From Tepidiphilus margaritifer DSM 15129 (GTDB lineage: Bacteria; Pseudomonadota; Gammaproteobacteria; Burkholderiales; Rhodocyclaceae): 64,000 nucleotides of DNA. This document shows positions 28,718-39,873 of the stretch, one piece after another. The notes beneath the pieces are model-generated. The model was given only the letters and a program-made list of their open reading frames with translations. It did no database searches and was not told where the DNA came from. Position 1 is the stretch's first letter. Each line of letters opens with the position of its first letter. The DNA lies in contig NZ_KE384397.1 of NCBI RefSeq assembly GCF_000425565.1, positions 217,746 through 281,745 of the forward strand. The letters run 5' to 3'. Made by a program: the position numbers and the translations under genes.

Positions 28718-28746
28718 TTGACTATGGTGCCTTGTGCGCCTATCAT
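28718..28746 (+). promoter_or_regulatory. Promoter of the type I restriction-modification operon
   Basis: TTGACT (28718-28723), a 17-bp spacer and TATCAT (28741-28746) form a strong sigma-70 match. The expected start of transcription is near 28753, which coincides with an ATG. A transcript starting there would be leaderless for that ATG, so I favour the next ATG at 28792 for translation. Confidence 0.65.
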
Positions 28747-28791
28747 GCGCCCATGAATCAACTTAGAATACAGAAACAAGATTACAGCGCC

Positions 28792-29367
28792 ATGAATGTT
28801 GTGCTGGGCGATATCGCAGAAATCCGCATGGGCTACTCGTTCCGCAGCCGCCTGGAAACGGATGCGGAAGGCGACGTCGCCGTGATTCAGATGAAGGACA
28901 TCGATGACGCGAACTTGCTCCACCCCGAGGGCTTGGCGCGCATCCAGATGCCCGACCTGAAAGACCGGCACCTGGTTCAGGAGGGGGACCTGCTGTTTCG
29001 GTCACGGGGAGTGACCAATTCGGCTGCGCTCGTTGGTAGAGGCATTGGCCGCGCCGTGCTGGCTGCGCCGATGCTTCTGATCCGGCCGAGGACCGAGATC
29101 GTCGAGCCCGCCTACCTGCAGTGGTTCATCAACCACCCGGCTACTCAGGCCGCACTTGCCGGGCAGGCGACCGGAACGGCCGTGAAGATGATCGGCAAGG
29201 GGGTGCTCGATGGCCTCGAGGTTGCCCTGCCGCCGCTTGAGCGGCAGCGACTCATCGTCGAGATCGCACAGCTCGCGACGCGAGAGGCGGCCTTGCTGGA
29301 GGAATTGAGGGGGCGCCGAAAGGCGCTGATCGAAGGAATCCTGCTGCGGCAAGCCACACAAGCATGA
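28792..29367 (+). CDS. Half-size type I restriction specificity (HsdS-like) protein
   Basis: The 191-residue protein is one target-recognition domain plus one helical conserved region, about half a normal HsdS. It opens with VVLGDIAEIRMGYSFRSRLE, contains AVIQMKDIDDANL, and ends in a coiled helix (LATREAALLEELRGRRKALIEGIL) like the spacer region of S subunits. Half-S proteins can dimerise to read a palindromic site, or help another S subunit; which applies here is open. It is the first gene after the operon promoter and precedes hsdM by 25 bp. If the ATG at 28753 is used the protein gains 13 residues. Confidence 0.8.
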   Translation: MNVVLGDIAEIRMGYSFRSRLETDAEGDVAVIQMKDIDDANLLHPEGLARIQMPDLKDRHLVQEGDLLFRSRGVTNSAALVGRGIGRAVLAAPMLLIRPRTEIVEPAYLQWFINHPATQAALAGQATGTAVKMIGKGVLDGLEVALPPLERQRLIVEIAQLATREAALLEELRGRRKALIEGILLRQATQA

Positions 29368-29392
29368 ACCAAGAGAACCATAGGAACACGCC

Positions 29393-30973
29393 ATGACCGA
29401 AAAACTGTCACAACAAGAAGTCAACGCCATCGCCTGGGCCGCGTGCGACACGTTCCGGGGCGTGGTCGATCCCGCGCAGTACAAGGACTACATCCTGGTG
29501 ATGCTGTTCCTGAAGTACATCAGCGACCTCTGGAACGACCATTACGCCCAATACAAGGCCCAGTACGGCGATGACGACGAACGTATCCGCCGCAAACTCG
29601 AGCGCGAGCGCTTCATCCTGCCCTATGTCGAGTTGAAGGAGGACGATCCGCAGACCGGGGAAAGCCGCGTCATCGACCGCTTTCTGGGCGACTTCAACGC
29701 CCTGTACGAGCGCCGAAACGAACCCAACATCGGCGAGCTGATCAACATCGTGCTCGACCACATCGAGGACGCGAACAAGACCAAGCTCGAAGGCGTTTTC
29801 CGCAACATCGACTTCAACAGCGAGGCCAACCTCGGCAAGGCCAAGGACCGCAACCGCCGCCTGAAGACCTTGCTGGAGGACTTCGCCAAACTCGATCTGC
29901 GCCCCTCGCGGGTGACCGAAGATGTCATCGGTAATACCTACATCTACCTCATCGAACGCTTCGGGTCGGATGCCGGCAAGAAGGCGGGCGAGTTCTACAC
30001 GCCCAAGATGGTCTCGCGTCTCTTGGCCGCCTTGGCCAACCCCAAGCCCGGCGATCGTATCTGTGATCCCTCCTGCGGTTCCGGCAGCTTGTTGATCGAA
30101 GCCGCTCAATGGGTCGAGGCCCAAGGCAGCCACGACTACGCCCTCTTCGGCGAAGAGGTCAACGGCGCCACCTGGGCCCTGGCGCGCATGAACATGTTCA
30201 TCCACAGCAAGGACGCCGCCCGCATCGAGTGGTGCGACACGCTCAACAGCCCGGCGCTGATCGAAGGCGACCGGCTGATGAAGTTCAACGTGGTGGTCGC
30301 CAATCCGCCGTTTTCGTTGGACAAGTGGGGGGCGGAGCACGCCGACCACGACCGCTTCAACCGCTTTTGGCGCGGCGTGCCTCCCAAGTCCAAGGGTGAC
30401 TGGGCCTTCATCACCAACATGATCGAGCGCGCCCTGCCCCAGGAAGGCCGGGTCGCGGTCGTCGTTCCGCATGGGGTGCTCTTTCGCGGCGGCGCCGAAG
30501 GACGCATCCGCCGCGCCATGATCGAAGAGAACCTGCTCGATGCCGTCGTCGGCCTGCCGGGCAACCTGTTCCCCACCACCTCGATTCCGGTGGCCATCCT
30601 GCTGTTCGACCGTGCCCGCGAAAAAGGTGGCCCGCGCGAACATGTGCGCGACGTGCTCTTCGTCGACGCCAGCCGCGAGTTCATCCCCGGCAAGAACCAG
30701 AACCAGCTTTCCGAGGCGCACTTTCAGAAGATCGTCGCGACCGTGGCCGAGCGCCGCAATGTGGACAAATACGCCTACGTCGCGTCGCTGGACGAGATCG
30801 CCAACAACGACTTCAATCTCAACATCCCCCGTTACGTCGACACCTTCGAGGAAGAGGAGGAAATCGACGTCGCCGCCGTGCAGCGCGAGATCGAGCAACT
30901 GGAACGGGAACTCACCGAGGTGCGCGCCCGTATGCGCGAGCATCTGAAGGCGCTGGGCGTGGAGGGCGTATGA
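29393..30973 (+). CDS. hsdM: Type I restriction-modification DNA methyltransferase subunit
   Basis: The 526-residue protein has an N-terminal helical domain (from QQEVNAIAWAACDTFRG), a SAM-binding motif DPSCGSGSLL (about 225-234), and the N6-adenine catalytic motif NPPF (304-307). The C-terminus is a coiled segment (QREIEQLERELTEVRARMREHL) that contacts HsdS. It methylates adenine in the sequence chosen by HsdS and is needed for restriction as well. Its last codons overlap the RhuM-family gene by 4 bp. Confidence 0.96.
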   Translation: MTEKLSQQEVNAIAWAACDTFRGVVDPAQYKDYILVMLFLKYISDLWNDHYAQYKAQYGDDDERIRRKLERERFILPYVELKEDDPQTGESRVIDRFLGDFNALYERRNEPNIGELINIVLDHIEDANKTKLEGVFRNIDFNSEANLGKAKDRNRRLKTLLEDFAKLDLRPSRVTEDVIGNTYIYLIERFGSDAGKKAGEFYTPKMVSRLLAALANPKPGDRICDPSCGSGSLLIEAAQWVEAQGSHDYALFGEEVNGATWALARMNMFIHSKDAARIEWCDTLNSPALIEGDRLMKFNVVVANPPFSLDKWGAEHADHDRFNRFWRGVPPKSKGDWAFITNMIERALPQEGRVAVVVPHGVLFRGGAEGRIRRAMIEENLLDAVVGLPGNLFPTTSIPVAILLFDRAREKGGPREHVRDVLFVDASREFIPGKNQNQLSEAHFQKIVATVAERRNVDKYAYVASLDEIANNDFNLNIPRYVDTFEEEEEIDVAAVQREIEQLERELTEVRARMREHLKALGVEGV

Positions 30974-32082
30974 CCCACAAGCGCACCGCCCCCCCGCCGC
31001 CCGCAAACGGCACGCTACGCATTCGCGCCAGCACCGCCGAGTTTCTCATCTTCACCCAGCAGACCGGTGAGCAAAGCATCGAGGTGCGCTACCAGGACGA
31101 GACCATCTGGCTCACCCAAAAGCTGATGGCCGCGCTCTTCGACGTGGACGTGCGCACCATCAGCGAGCACCTGCGCAACATCTTCGCCAGCGGCGAGCTG
31201 GACGAATCCGAAGTTGTCCGGAATTTCCGGATAACTGCTACCGACGGAAAGCAGTACCAGACCAAGCACTACCACCTGGACGCCATCATCTCCGTGGGCT
31301 ACCGTGTCAACTCGGTGCGCGCCACCCAGTTCCGCCGCTGGGCCACCCAGGTCCTGCGTGAGTTCGCCATCCGGGGCTACGTGCTGGACAAAAAGCGGCT
31401 GGAAAACGGTACCTTCCTGGGCAAGGACTACTTCCAGCGCCTGTTGGAAGAGATCCGCGAAATTCGCCTCTCGGAGCGGCACTTCTACCAGAAGATCACC
31501 GACATTTACGCTACCGCCATCGATTACGATGCCAGCGCCCCCACCACCCGAGCCTTCTTTGCCAAGGTGCAAAACAAGCTGCACTACGCCATCCACGGTC
31601 AGACGGCCGCCGAACTGATACGCGCCCGCGCCGACGCCAGCAAGCCCCACATGGGACTGATCACTTGGGACAAAGCGCCCCACGGCCGCATCCTCAAAAG
31701 CGATGTCGTGGTGGCCAAGAACTACCTGACCCAGGACGAACTGCAAGCGCTGGGGCGGCTGGTCAACAGCTACCTTGACCTGGCCGAAGACCGCGCCCGC
31801 CGCCAAATCCCCATGACGATGGAAGACTGGGCCAGGCAACTCGACCGCTTTCTGGAGCTGACCGAACGCGGCATTCTGCAAGACGCAGGCAGCATCAGCG
31901 CCGAAGCCGCCCGCGCGCACGCGGAAAGCGAGTTCGAGAAATATCGTCGTATTCAGGAGGCGGAGTACGTGTCCGACTTCGATCGGACAGTGCGCAAGCG
32001 GCTGGTCGCCGACGCCGAAGATGTGTGGGCGTTGGAGCGGATTGAGCGGCAGCTCGAGAACAAGGAGCGGAAAAAGAAATGA
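30970..32082 (+). CDS. RhuM-family (virulence RhuM-like) protein inside the hsd operon
   Basis: The 370-residue protein has the RhuM core: IWLTQKLMAALFDVDVRTISEHLRNIF (helix-turn-helix-like, about 50-76), VVRNFRITATDGKQYQTKHYHLDAIISVGYRVNS, and FRRWATQVLREFAIRGYVLDKKRLE. The C-terminal half is charged and helical. RhuM genes often lie inside type I restriction loci and pathogenicity islands. Their biochemical role is unknown; DNA binding or a toxin-like Fic/Doc relation has been suggested for the family, but nothing here proves it. ATGA overlaps join it to hsdM and hsdS, so it is made as part of the operon. Confidence 0.88.
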   Translation: MTHKRTAPPPPANGTLRIRASTAEFLIFTQQTGEQSIEVRYQDETIWLTQKLMAALFDVDVRTISEHLRNIFASGELDESEVVRNFRITATDGKQYQTKHYHLDAIISVGYRVNSVRATQFRRWATQVLREFAIRGYVLDKKRLENGTFLGKDYFQRLLEEIREIRLSERHFYQKITDIYATAIDYDASAPTTRAFFAKVQNKLHYAIHGQTAAELIRARADASKPHMGLITWDKAPHGRILKSDVVVAKNYLTQDELQALGRLVNSYLDLAEDRARRQIPMTMEDWARQLDRFLELTERGILQDAGSISAEAARAHAESEFEKYRRIQEAEYVSDFDRTVRKRLVADAEDVWALERIERQLENKERKKK

Positions 32083-33239
32083 AACACAAAACAATGCCGC
32101 TCGGCAGCATTGCAATCATCACTTCAGGTGGAACTCCGGATCGCAAGAACTCCGAATACTGGAATGGAGACATCCCTTGGGTCAAGACTGCACAAATCCA
32201 GAACAAAGTCATCACGGGTGCAGATATTGATGAATGGATTACCGCAAAGGGTTTGAGTGAGTCATCGGCCAAGATGATTCCTCGGGGGACCATCTTGATG
32301 GCTATGTACGGCCAAGGCAAGACTCGTGGCCAGGTTGCGGTCCTTGGCATCGATGCCGCCATTAACCAAGCGTGCGCAGCGATCTTACTCAAAGATGGGG
32401 TTGATCGTGACTACGTTTTTCAGCAGCTCCTCTATCGCTATAACGCGATCCGGGCTTTGAGCAATATGGGAAGCCAAGAAAATTTAAATGCAGACTTGAT
32501 CCGAGAAATTGCATTCCCGATTCCGCTGCTCGATGATCAAAGAAGGATAGCTGGCCTGCTTAAGGATTGGGACACCGCCATCGAAACCACCGAGCGCCTG
32601 ATCGCGGCGAATGATGCGTATATTGGTGCCGTGAGGGCGCGCCTATATCGCCGAAGACCGGGTTGGATTCGACACAGACTCGGCGACTTCCTTCAGGAAA
32701 CCAAGGTTCTGCACGGCGATGGCGATTATGTGATTGGTTCGGTCGGCAAGAACGGCATCAAGCCTCGTAACGAGGTGTACTCAAAAGATTTAACAAGAAA
32801 CTATGAGCGTAATCTCTTGGTTAAGCCCGGCTGGCTGTGCTTCGGTTTGGCGAGTGATTGCATGGCATTCGGTGTCAATTCGACCGATCAAACTTACAGC
32901 GTCAGTCCTGCGTATCGCACTTTCCTAATCAAAGGGGCGGATCCATGCTTTTTCGAAGACTATTTGCGCGTATTCAATGCTCGTTTGAGCAAACGGTTCC
33001 TGATTACCTCGGCACGCCAAGGAAAATCTATTGATTTTGAAGGTCTCTTCAACACCGATTGCTACTTCCCATCCCTTGAGGAACAACAGCAAATTGCCAG
33101 CGCCGTCCTCCTCATGCGCGAGGAGCTCGATCGTTTCCGCCAGTTACTCGACGCTCTCAAGCGCCAAAAACGCGGCCTGATGCAGAAGCTGCTCACGGGC
33201 GAGTGGCGCGTGCCTGTTGATGAAGGAGAGAACGTATGA
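32079..33239 (+). CDS. hsdS: Type I restriction specificity subunit
   Basis: The 386-residue protein has two target-recognition domains and two helical conserved regions. TRD1 begins LGSIAIITSGGTPDRKNSEYW and ends at the helix DQRRIAGLLKDWDTAIETTERLIA. TRD2 begins RHRLGDFLQETKV and ends at EEQQQIASAVLLMREELDRFRQLLDALKRQKRGLMQKLLTGEW. The TRDs set the two halves of the recognition sequence, which cannot be predicted here. Base composition drops clearly in AT direction relative to hsdM and hsdR, as expected for exchanged specificity modules. It overlaps both neighbours by 4 bp. Confidence 0.94.
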   Translation: MKHKTMPLGSIAIITSGGTPDRKNSEYWNGDIPWVKTAQIQNKVITGADIDEWITAKGLSESSAKMIPRGTILMAMYGQGKTRGQVAVLGIDAAINQACAAILLKDGVDRDYVFQQLLYRYNAIRALSNMGSQENLNADLIREIAFPIPLLDDQRRIAGLLKDWDTAIETTERLIAANDAYIGAVRARLYRRRPGWIRHRLGDFLQETKVLHGDGDYVIGSVGKNGIKPRNEVYSKDLTRNYERNLLVKPGWLCFGLASDCMAFGVNSTDQTYSVSPAYRTFLIKGADPCFFEDYLRVFNARLSKRFLITSARQGKSIDFEGLFNTDCYFPSLEEQQQIASAVLLMREELDRFRQLLDALKRQKRGLMQKLLTGEWRVPVDEGENV

Positions 33240-34069
33240 AAAGGCGCAAACCACGGATGGCGATTGCCTACGATTTTGACGGCACGCTGGCTCCAGGCAA
33301 TATGCAGGAACATCAGTTTCTTCCAGACATTGGTATGAAGCCCCATGAATTCTGGAAGGAGGTGCATGCGATTGCCAAAGAACACCAAGCAGACGAAGTG
33401 CTCGTATACATGAACCTCATGCTACGTAAAGCTGCAGCCGCCGATGTGCCTGTGCGCCGTGAAGACTTCAAAGCACGTGGCCGATCTATTCAGTTGTTTG
33501 ATGGCGTGAAAGAGTGGTTCAAACGGCTTAATGAATACGCGAAAGGTAAAGGCATAGAGCTGAATCACTACCTTGTCTCGTCGGGTAATGAAGAGATTTT
33601 TGCAGGGACGCCTATTGCAAAAGAATTTAAAGCCGTATATGCATCCAAATACCTTTTTGATGCCAATGGTGTGGCCCAGTGGCCCGCATTAGCAATCAAC
33701 TACACTACAAAAACACAGTTTTTATTCCGAATTAATAAGGGCATTGAGGACATTAGCGATAACGCTGGGGTCAATCGCTATGTGCCAAAAGAGAAACGTC
33801 CGGTGCCATTTGAGAATATGGTGTTCATTGGCGACGGAGCTACCGATATACCCTGTTTCCGTTTGGTGAAAGACCAGGGCGGGCTTTCGATTGCTGTCTA
33901 TACGCCTAACAAAAAAGGTGGCAAAGAAAAGGCATCGGGATACCTGAACGACGGTAGAGTTCATGCAGTGTTGCCAGCGGTCTATACCGAAAATTCGGAG
34001 CTGGACAAGCTGCTCAAGGCTCAGATCGATCTCGTTGCGAGCCGTCATGCGCTCCGGGGTTTACTGTGA
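33236..34069 (+). CDS. HAD-superfamily phosphatase inserted in the hsd operon
   Basis: The 277-residue protein begins with the HAD nucleophile motif AYDFDGTLAP (D13 and D15), has the motif II serine in YLVSSG (about 113-117), and the acidic motif IV FIGDGATDIP (D200, D204). A helical cap of about 100 residues lies between motifs I and II. Family members hydrolyse phosphate esters such as nucleotides or phosphoproteins. The gene is AT-rich compared with hsdM and hsdR, overlaps hsdS by 4 bp and ends 11 bp before hsdR, so it is an integral operon member. A role in defence, for instance nucleotide or DNA-end processing or immunity control, is speculation. Confidence 0.88.
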   Translation: MKRRKPRMAIAYDFDGTLAPGNMQEHQFLPDIGMKPHEFWKEVHAIAKEHQADEVLVYMNLMLRKAAAADVPVRREDFKARGRSIQLFDGVKEWFKRLNEYAKGKGIELNHYLVSSGNEEIFAGTPIAKEFKAVYASKYLFDANGVAQWPALAINYTTKTQFLFRINKGIEDISDNAGVNRYVPKEKRPVPFENMVFIGDGATDIPCFRLVKDQGGLSIAVYTPNKKGGKEKASGYLNDGRVHAVLPAVYTENSELDKLLKAQIDLVASRHALRGLL

Positions 34070-34080
34070 GGAGCAGGCAA

Positions 34081-37277
<3,197 letters not shown>

Positions 37278-37281
<4 letters not shown>

Positions 37282-38006
37282 GCGACAGAATCGGCTCGGT
37301 CTGTTACGGCGATGAGGTCATCCGTTATGAGGTCGTCGAGCGCCCGTCGAGACGGACATTGGGTATCGAGGTTCACCCGGGTGGGCGCGTTCTCGTGCTG
37401 GCGCCAAGCGGATGCGATGACGCCACCATTGACGAGAAACTTCGCTTGCGCGCAGGGTGGATTAGCCGTCAACTGGAAACGTTCTCGCGGTATGAAAGAC
37501 ACACCGCGCCCAGGCAGTATCTGAGCGGTGAATCGCACCGCTACCTGGGACGGCAGTACCGGCTGCGCGTCAAGGCCAACGACCCGCACGCCCGTCAGGA
37601 ACAGGTGAAACTGACCCGGGGGGAGATGTGGGTCATCGGCCCCGGGGACTTGCCCCCATCGAAGGTGAAAGCGCTGCTGCGACGTTGGTATCTTGAGCGA
37701 GCCCGTGAAGTGTTCGATACGGTGCTGACGGATGTCTTTGATACGTTCAAACGACTTGGGCACGAGAGGCCGCGCATCGTCGTGCGCGAGATGCGCAGCC
37801 GATGGGGAAGCTTGTCTCCTGGTGGGCAGATGACCTTGAACTCACGGCTGGTGCAAGCCCCACGCCCCTGTGTCGAGTATGTGATCGTGCACGAGCTGTG
37901 CCACCTGATTCACAAGAATCACAGCTCGGAATTCTTTGCTTTGCTCGGGCTGGTCCTGCCAGACTGGCAGGCACGCAAGCAAAGGCTCGAACAGGCCCTG
38001 CTCTGA
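37278..38006 (+). CDS. YgjP-type metallopeptidase (M48/SprT-like, DUF45)
   Basis: The 242-residue protein has the zinc motif H205-E-L-C-H209 followed by a downstream HxxSSEFF segment, and the family marker MRSRWGSLSPGG-type sequence (about 172-183). An N-terminal beta-rich region (about 10-120) precedes it. YgjP-like genes are common partners of type I restriction operons, but their substrate is unknown. The start overlaps the hsdR stop as ATGA. After this gene no further member is seen before the convergent regulator at 38081. Confidence 0.85.
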
Positions 38007-38080
38007 CTGCCTTTCAGGTCCCGGACGATTGCGCGGAATTTTTATGTGTCGGGTCCCGGAGCCTCCCGGGGGATGTGGCA

Positions 38081-39367
38081 TCAGCGCAGTTTGCGATAAA
38101 GCGTGCGCTCGCTGATGCCCAGGCGGGCGGCCAGGGCCTTTTTGTCGCCGCCCAGCCGCTCGAGTGCGCGATGCAGATAACGTCGTTCGAGTTCGGACAA
38201 GGGAACGATCCCGTCGTCGGCCGCATGGGCCGGTCCGCCGGAGGGGCCGTCGGCGAATCCGGTCAGATGCCATGGTTCGATCAGCTCGCCGTCTGCGAGC
38301 AGAAGCGCTCGTTCGAGGAGGTTGCGCAGTTCGCGCACGTTGCCGGGAAAATCGTGCTCCCTCAGGCGGGACATGGCTGCGGCGCTCAGGCGCACGCTGC
38401 GTTGGGGTGCGAGGCGCTCGAGGAGGTGGGCAACAAGCAGCGGCAGATCCTCGTGCCGTTCGCGCAACGGTGGCAAGCGCACGGGAAAGGCGCTGATACG
38501 GTAATAGAGGTCGCGGCGGAACGTGCCTTCTTCGACCATACGCCGTAGATCGCGGTGGGTGGCGGCCACCAGGCGGAAATCCGAGCGCAGCATCTCGATC
38601 CCGCCCACCCGACGGTAAGTGCCCGTTTCCAGCAATCGCAGCAGTTTGACTTGCTGGGTCAGCGGCAAATCGCCGATCTCGTCGAGAAAGAGGGTTCCCC
38701 CGTCAGCCACTTCGACCAAGCCGGCTTTGCGCTGCGTGGCGCCGGTAAATGACCCCTTCTCATGCCCGAACAGTTCTGATTCGAAGAGCGCCTCGGGTAG
38801 CCCAGAACAATCCACCGGCACGAAAGGCCGGTCACGGCGAGGAGAAAGGTGGTGCAGCGCCCGGGCGGCCAATTCTTTGCCCGTGCCCGATTCCCCCAGT
38901 AGCAGCACCGGCGTGTGCGTCGGGCCGGCTCGTTCGAGCAGTTCCAGCATTTGGAGAAAGGCAGGAGCGTTGCCCACCATGCCCAAGGCGGGTGAGGGGA
39001 TCCCTTTGCTGCCGAGAAAACGCATCGTTTCGACGAAGAGCGTCGTCTGGCCTCTGTCGTCTTTCAGCGGCAGGATTTCGACTTCGACGAACTCCTCTCC
39101 GCGCGGCGTGTGATGGCGATGGATCACGCGGCTGCGTTGGCCGTTTTTCCATGCTTGCTGCCGGGGGCAGGATTCGCCGCAGTGATCGCAGGGTCGGTCG
39201 AAACGATGCGATACCTCGTAGCAGGTTCGCCCGATCACGCAGGAGGTTTCGCCAAATTCCCGTCGATAGGCCGCATTGGCCGCGAGGATGCGGTAGGTGG
39301 TATCGACCACGATGCGCGGTTCGGGCAAGGATTCGAGCAGCTGGAGCAGTTCGGTGGGCAAGGACAT
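38081..39367 (-). CDS. Sigma-54-dependent activator with cysteine-rich PAS sensor, probable cyd regulator
   Basis: The 428-residue protein has an N-terminal PAS domain (about 8-115). Its loop contains C43, C49, C60, C63 and C67 ([20 protein letters not shown]), a cluster fit for metal, Fe-S or thiol redox sensing. A AAA+ domain follows with Walker A GESGTGKE, the sigma-54-contact loop GSFTGA (a GAFTGA variant) and Walker [11 protein letters not shown] Fis-type helix-turn-helix closes the protein ([16 protein letters not shown]). It should activate sigma-54 promoters in response to redox or ligand state. It diverges from the cytochrome bd operon. I chose the ATG at 39367 because AGGT lies 9 nt upstream; earlier ATG and TTG codons exist. 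Confidence 0.88.
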   Translation of the reverse strand: MSLPTELLQLLESLPEPRIVVDTTYRILAANAAYRREFGETSCVIGRTCYEVSHRFDRPCDHCGESCPRQQAWKNGQRSRVIHRHHTPRGEEFVEVEILPLKDDRGQTTLFVETMRFLGSKGIPSPALGMVGNAPAFLQMLELLERAGPTHTPVLLLGESGTGKELAARALHHLSPRRDRPFVPVDCSGLPEALFESELFGHEKGSFTGATQRKAGLVEVADGGTLFLDEIGDLPLTQQVKLLRLLETGTYRRVGGIEMLRSDFRLVAATHRDLRRMVEEGTFRRDLYYRISAFPVRLPPLRERHEDLPLLVAHLLERLAPQRSVRLSAAAMSRLREHDFPGNVRELRNLLERALLLADGELIEPWHLTGFADGPSGGPAHAADDGIVPLSELERRYLHRALERLGGDKKALAARLGISERTLYRKLR

Positions 39368-39379
39368 GGCTGACATACC

Positions 39380-39415
39380 TGTCAAATTTTGGAGCTTATT
39401 TTGACATTTTTGACA
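39380..39415. promoter_or_regulatory. Candidate activator-binding repeats (TGTCAAA/TTTGACA)
   Basis: TGTCAAA at 39380-39386 and TTTGACA at 39400-39406 form an inverted pair, and a third copy TTTGACA follows at 39409-39415. They sit just upstream of the activator start codon and about 102-137 bp upstream of the -24 element of the cyd operon, the usual enhancer distance. They may also mediate autoregulation. The binding protein is inferred. Confidence 0.6.
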
Positions 39416-39516
39416 AAACGAGGGTCAAGAAAAAGAAGGTGGTGATGAGGGAGCAGGGGAGACAAGATATTGAATCTTCGCGATCAAATCCCGATTGCAC
39501 CAAAAATCGCTTACGG

Positions 39517-39532
39517 TAGCACGAAATTTGCT
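39517..39532 (+). promoter_or_regulatory. Probable sigma-54 promoter of the cytochrome bd operon
   Basis: TAGCACGAAATTTGCT matches TGGCAC-R-N4-TTGCW with one mismatch, a G to A in the -24 GG pair. The last 12 bases (ACGAAATTTGCT) are identical to the sigma-54 element at 8349-8364. It leads cydP with a leader of about 115 nt. Confidence 0.55.
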
Positions 39533-39545
39533 ATCATATCAAGAT

Positions 39546-39633
39546 GACCCGGGTCCCATGTTTATCTTTTTGAATTTTCTCAATTTTTTGACCATGGTCA
39601 ATTGACGCGCCCGACCATGGCCTACTACCATGG
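39546..39633. repeat. Palindromes and ACCATGG repeats in the cyd leader
   Basis: GACCCGGGTC (39546-39555) and TTGACCATGGTCAA (39588-39601) are perfect palindromes. ACCATGG occurs three times, at 39591, 39614 and 39627. They lie between the sigma-54 element and cydP and could be a second regulator site or RNA structure. Confidence 0.45.
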
Positions 39634-39660
39634 CCGGCGTCGTGTTCGAGGAGGACGTCG

Positions 39661-39873
39661 ATGGAAACGAAAACGCTCGCCCGGCGATTGCGTCGCGAGA
39701 TCGCCGTGGTGCTGTTGCTCAAGCTCTTCCTGCTCACCGCCTTGTGGTGGGGGTTCATACGAGATGCACGGGTCACGGTGGCGCCGGAGGGAATGCAGAC
39801 CCACCTTGCCGGAGTTCCCCGGGCCGCTTCTGCTCCTTCCCATCCTTCCCCTGCCCAGGAGTTGCAACCATGA
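39661..39873 (+). CDS. cydP: CydP, putative small subunit of cytochrome bd oxidase
   Basis: The 70-residue protein has a basic N-terminus (TLARRLRREIA), one membrane helix (about 13-33, VVLLLKLFLLTALWWGFI) and a Pro/Ala-rich tail. This fits the small CydP subunit found upstream of cydA in betaproteobacteria. The ATG at 39661 follows GAGGAGGA, and its stop overlaps the cydA start as ATGA. Its role (assembly or stability) is inferred from the family. Confidence 0.8.
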   Translation: METKTLARRLRREIAVVLLLKLFLLTALWWGFIRDARVTVAPEGMQTHLAGVPRAASAPSHPSPAQELQP

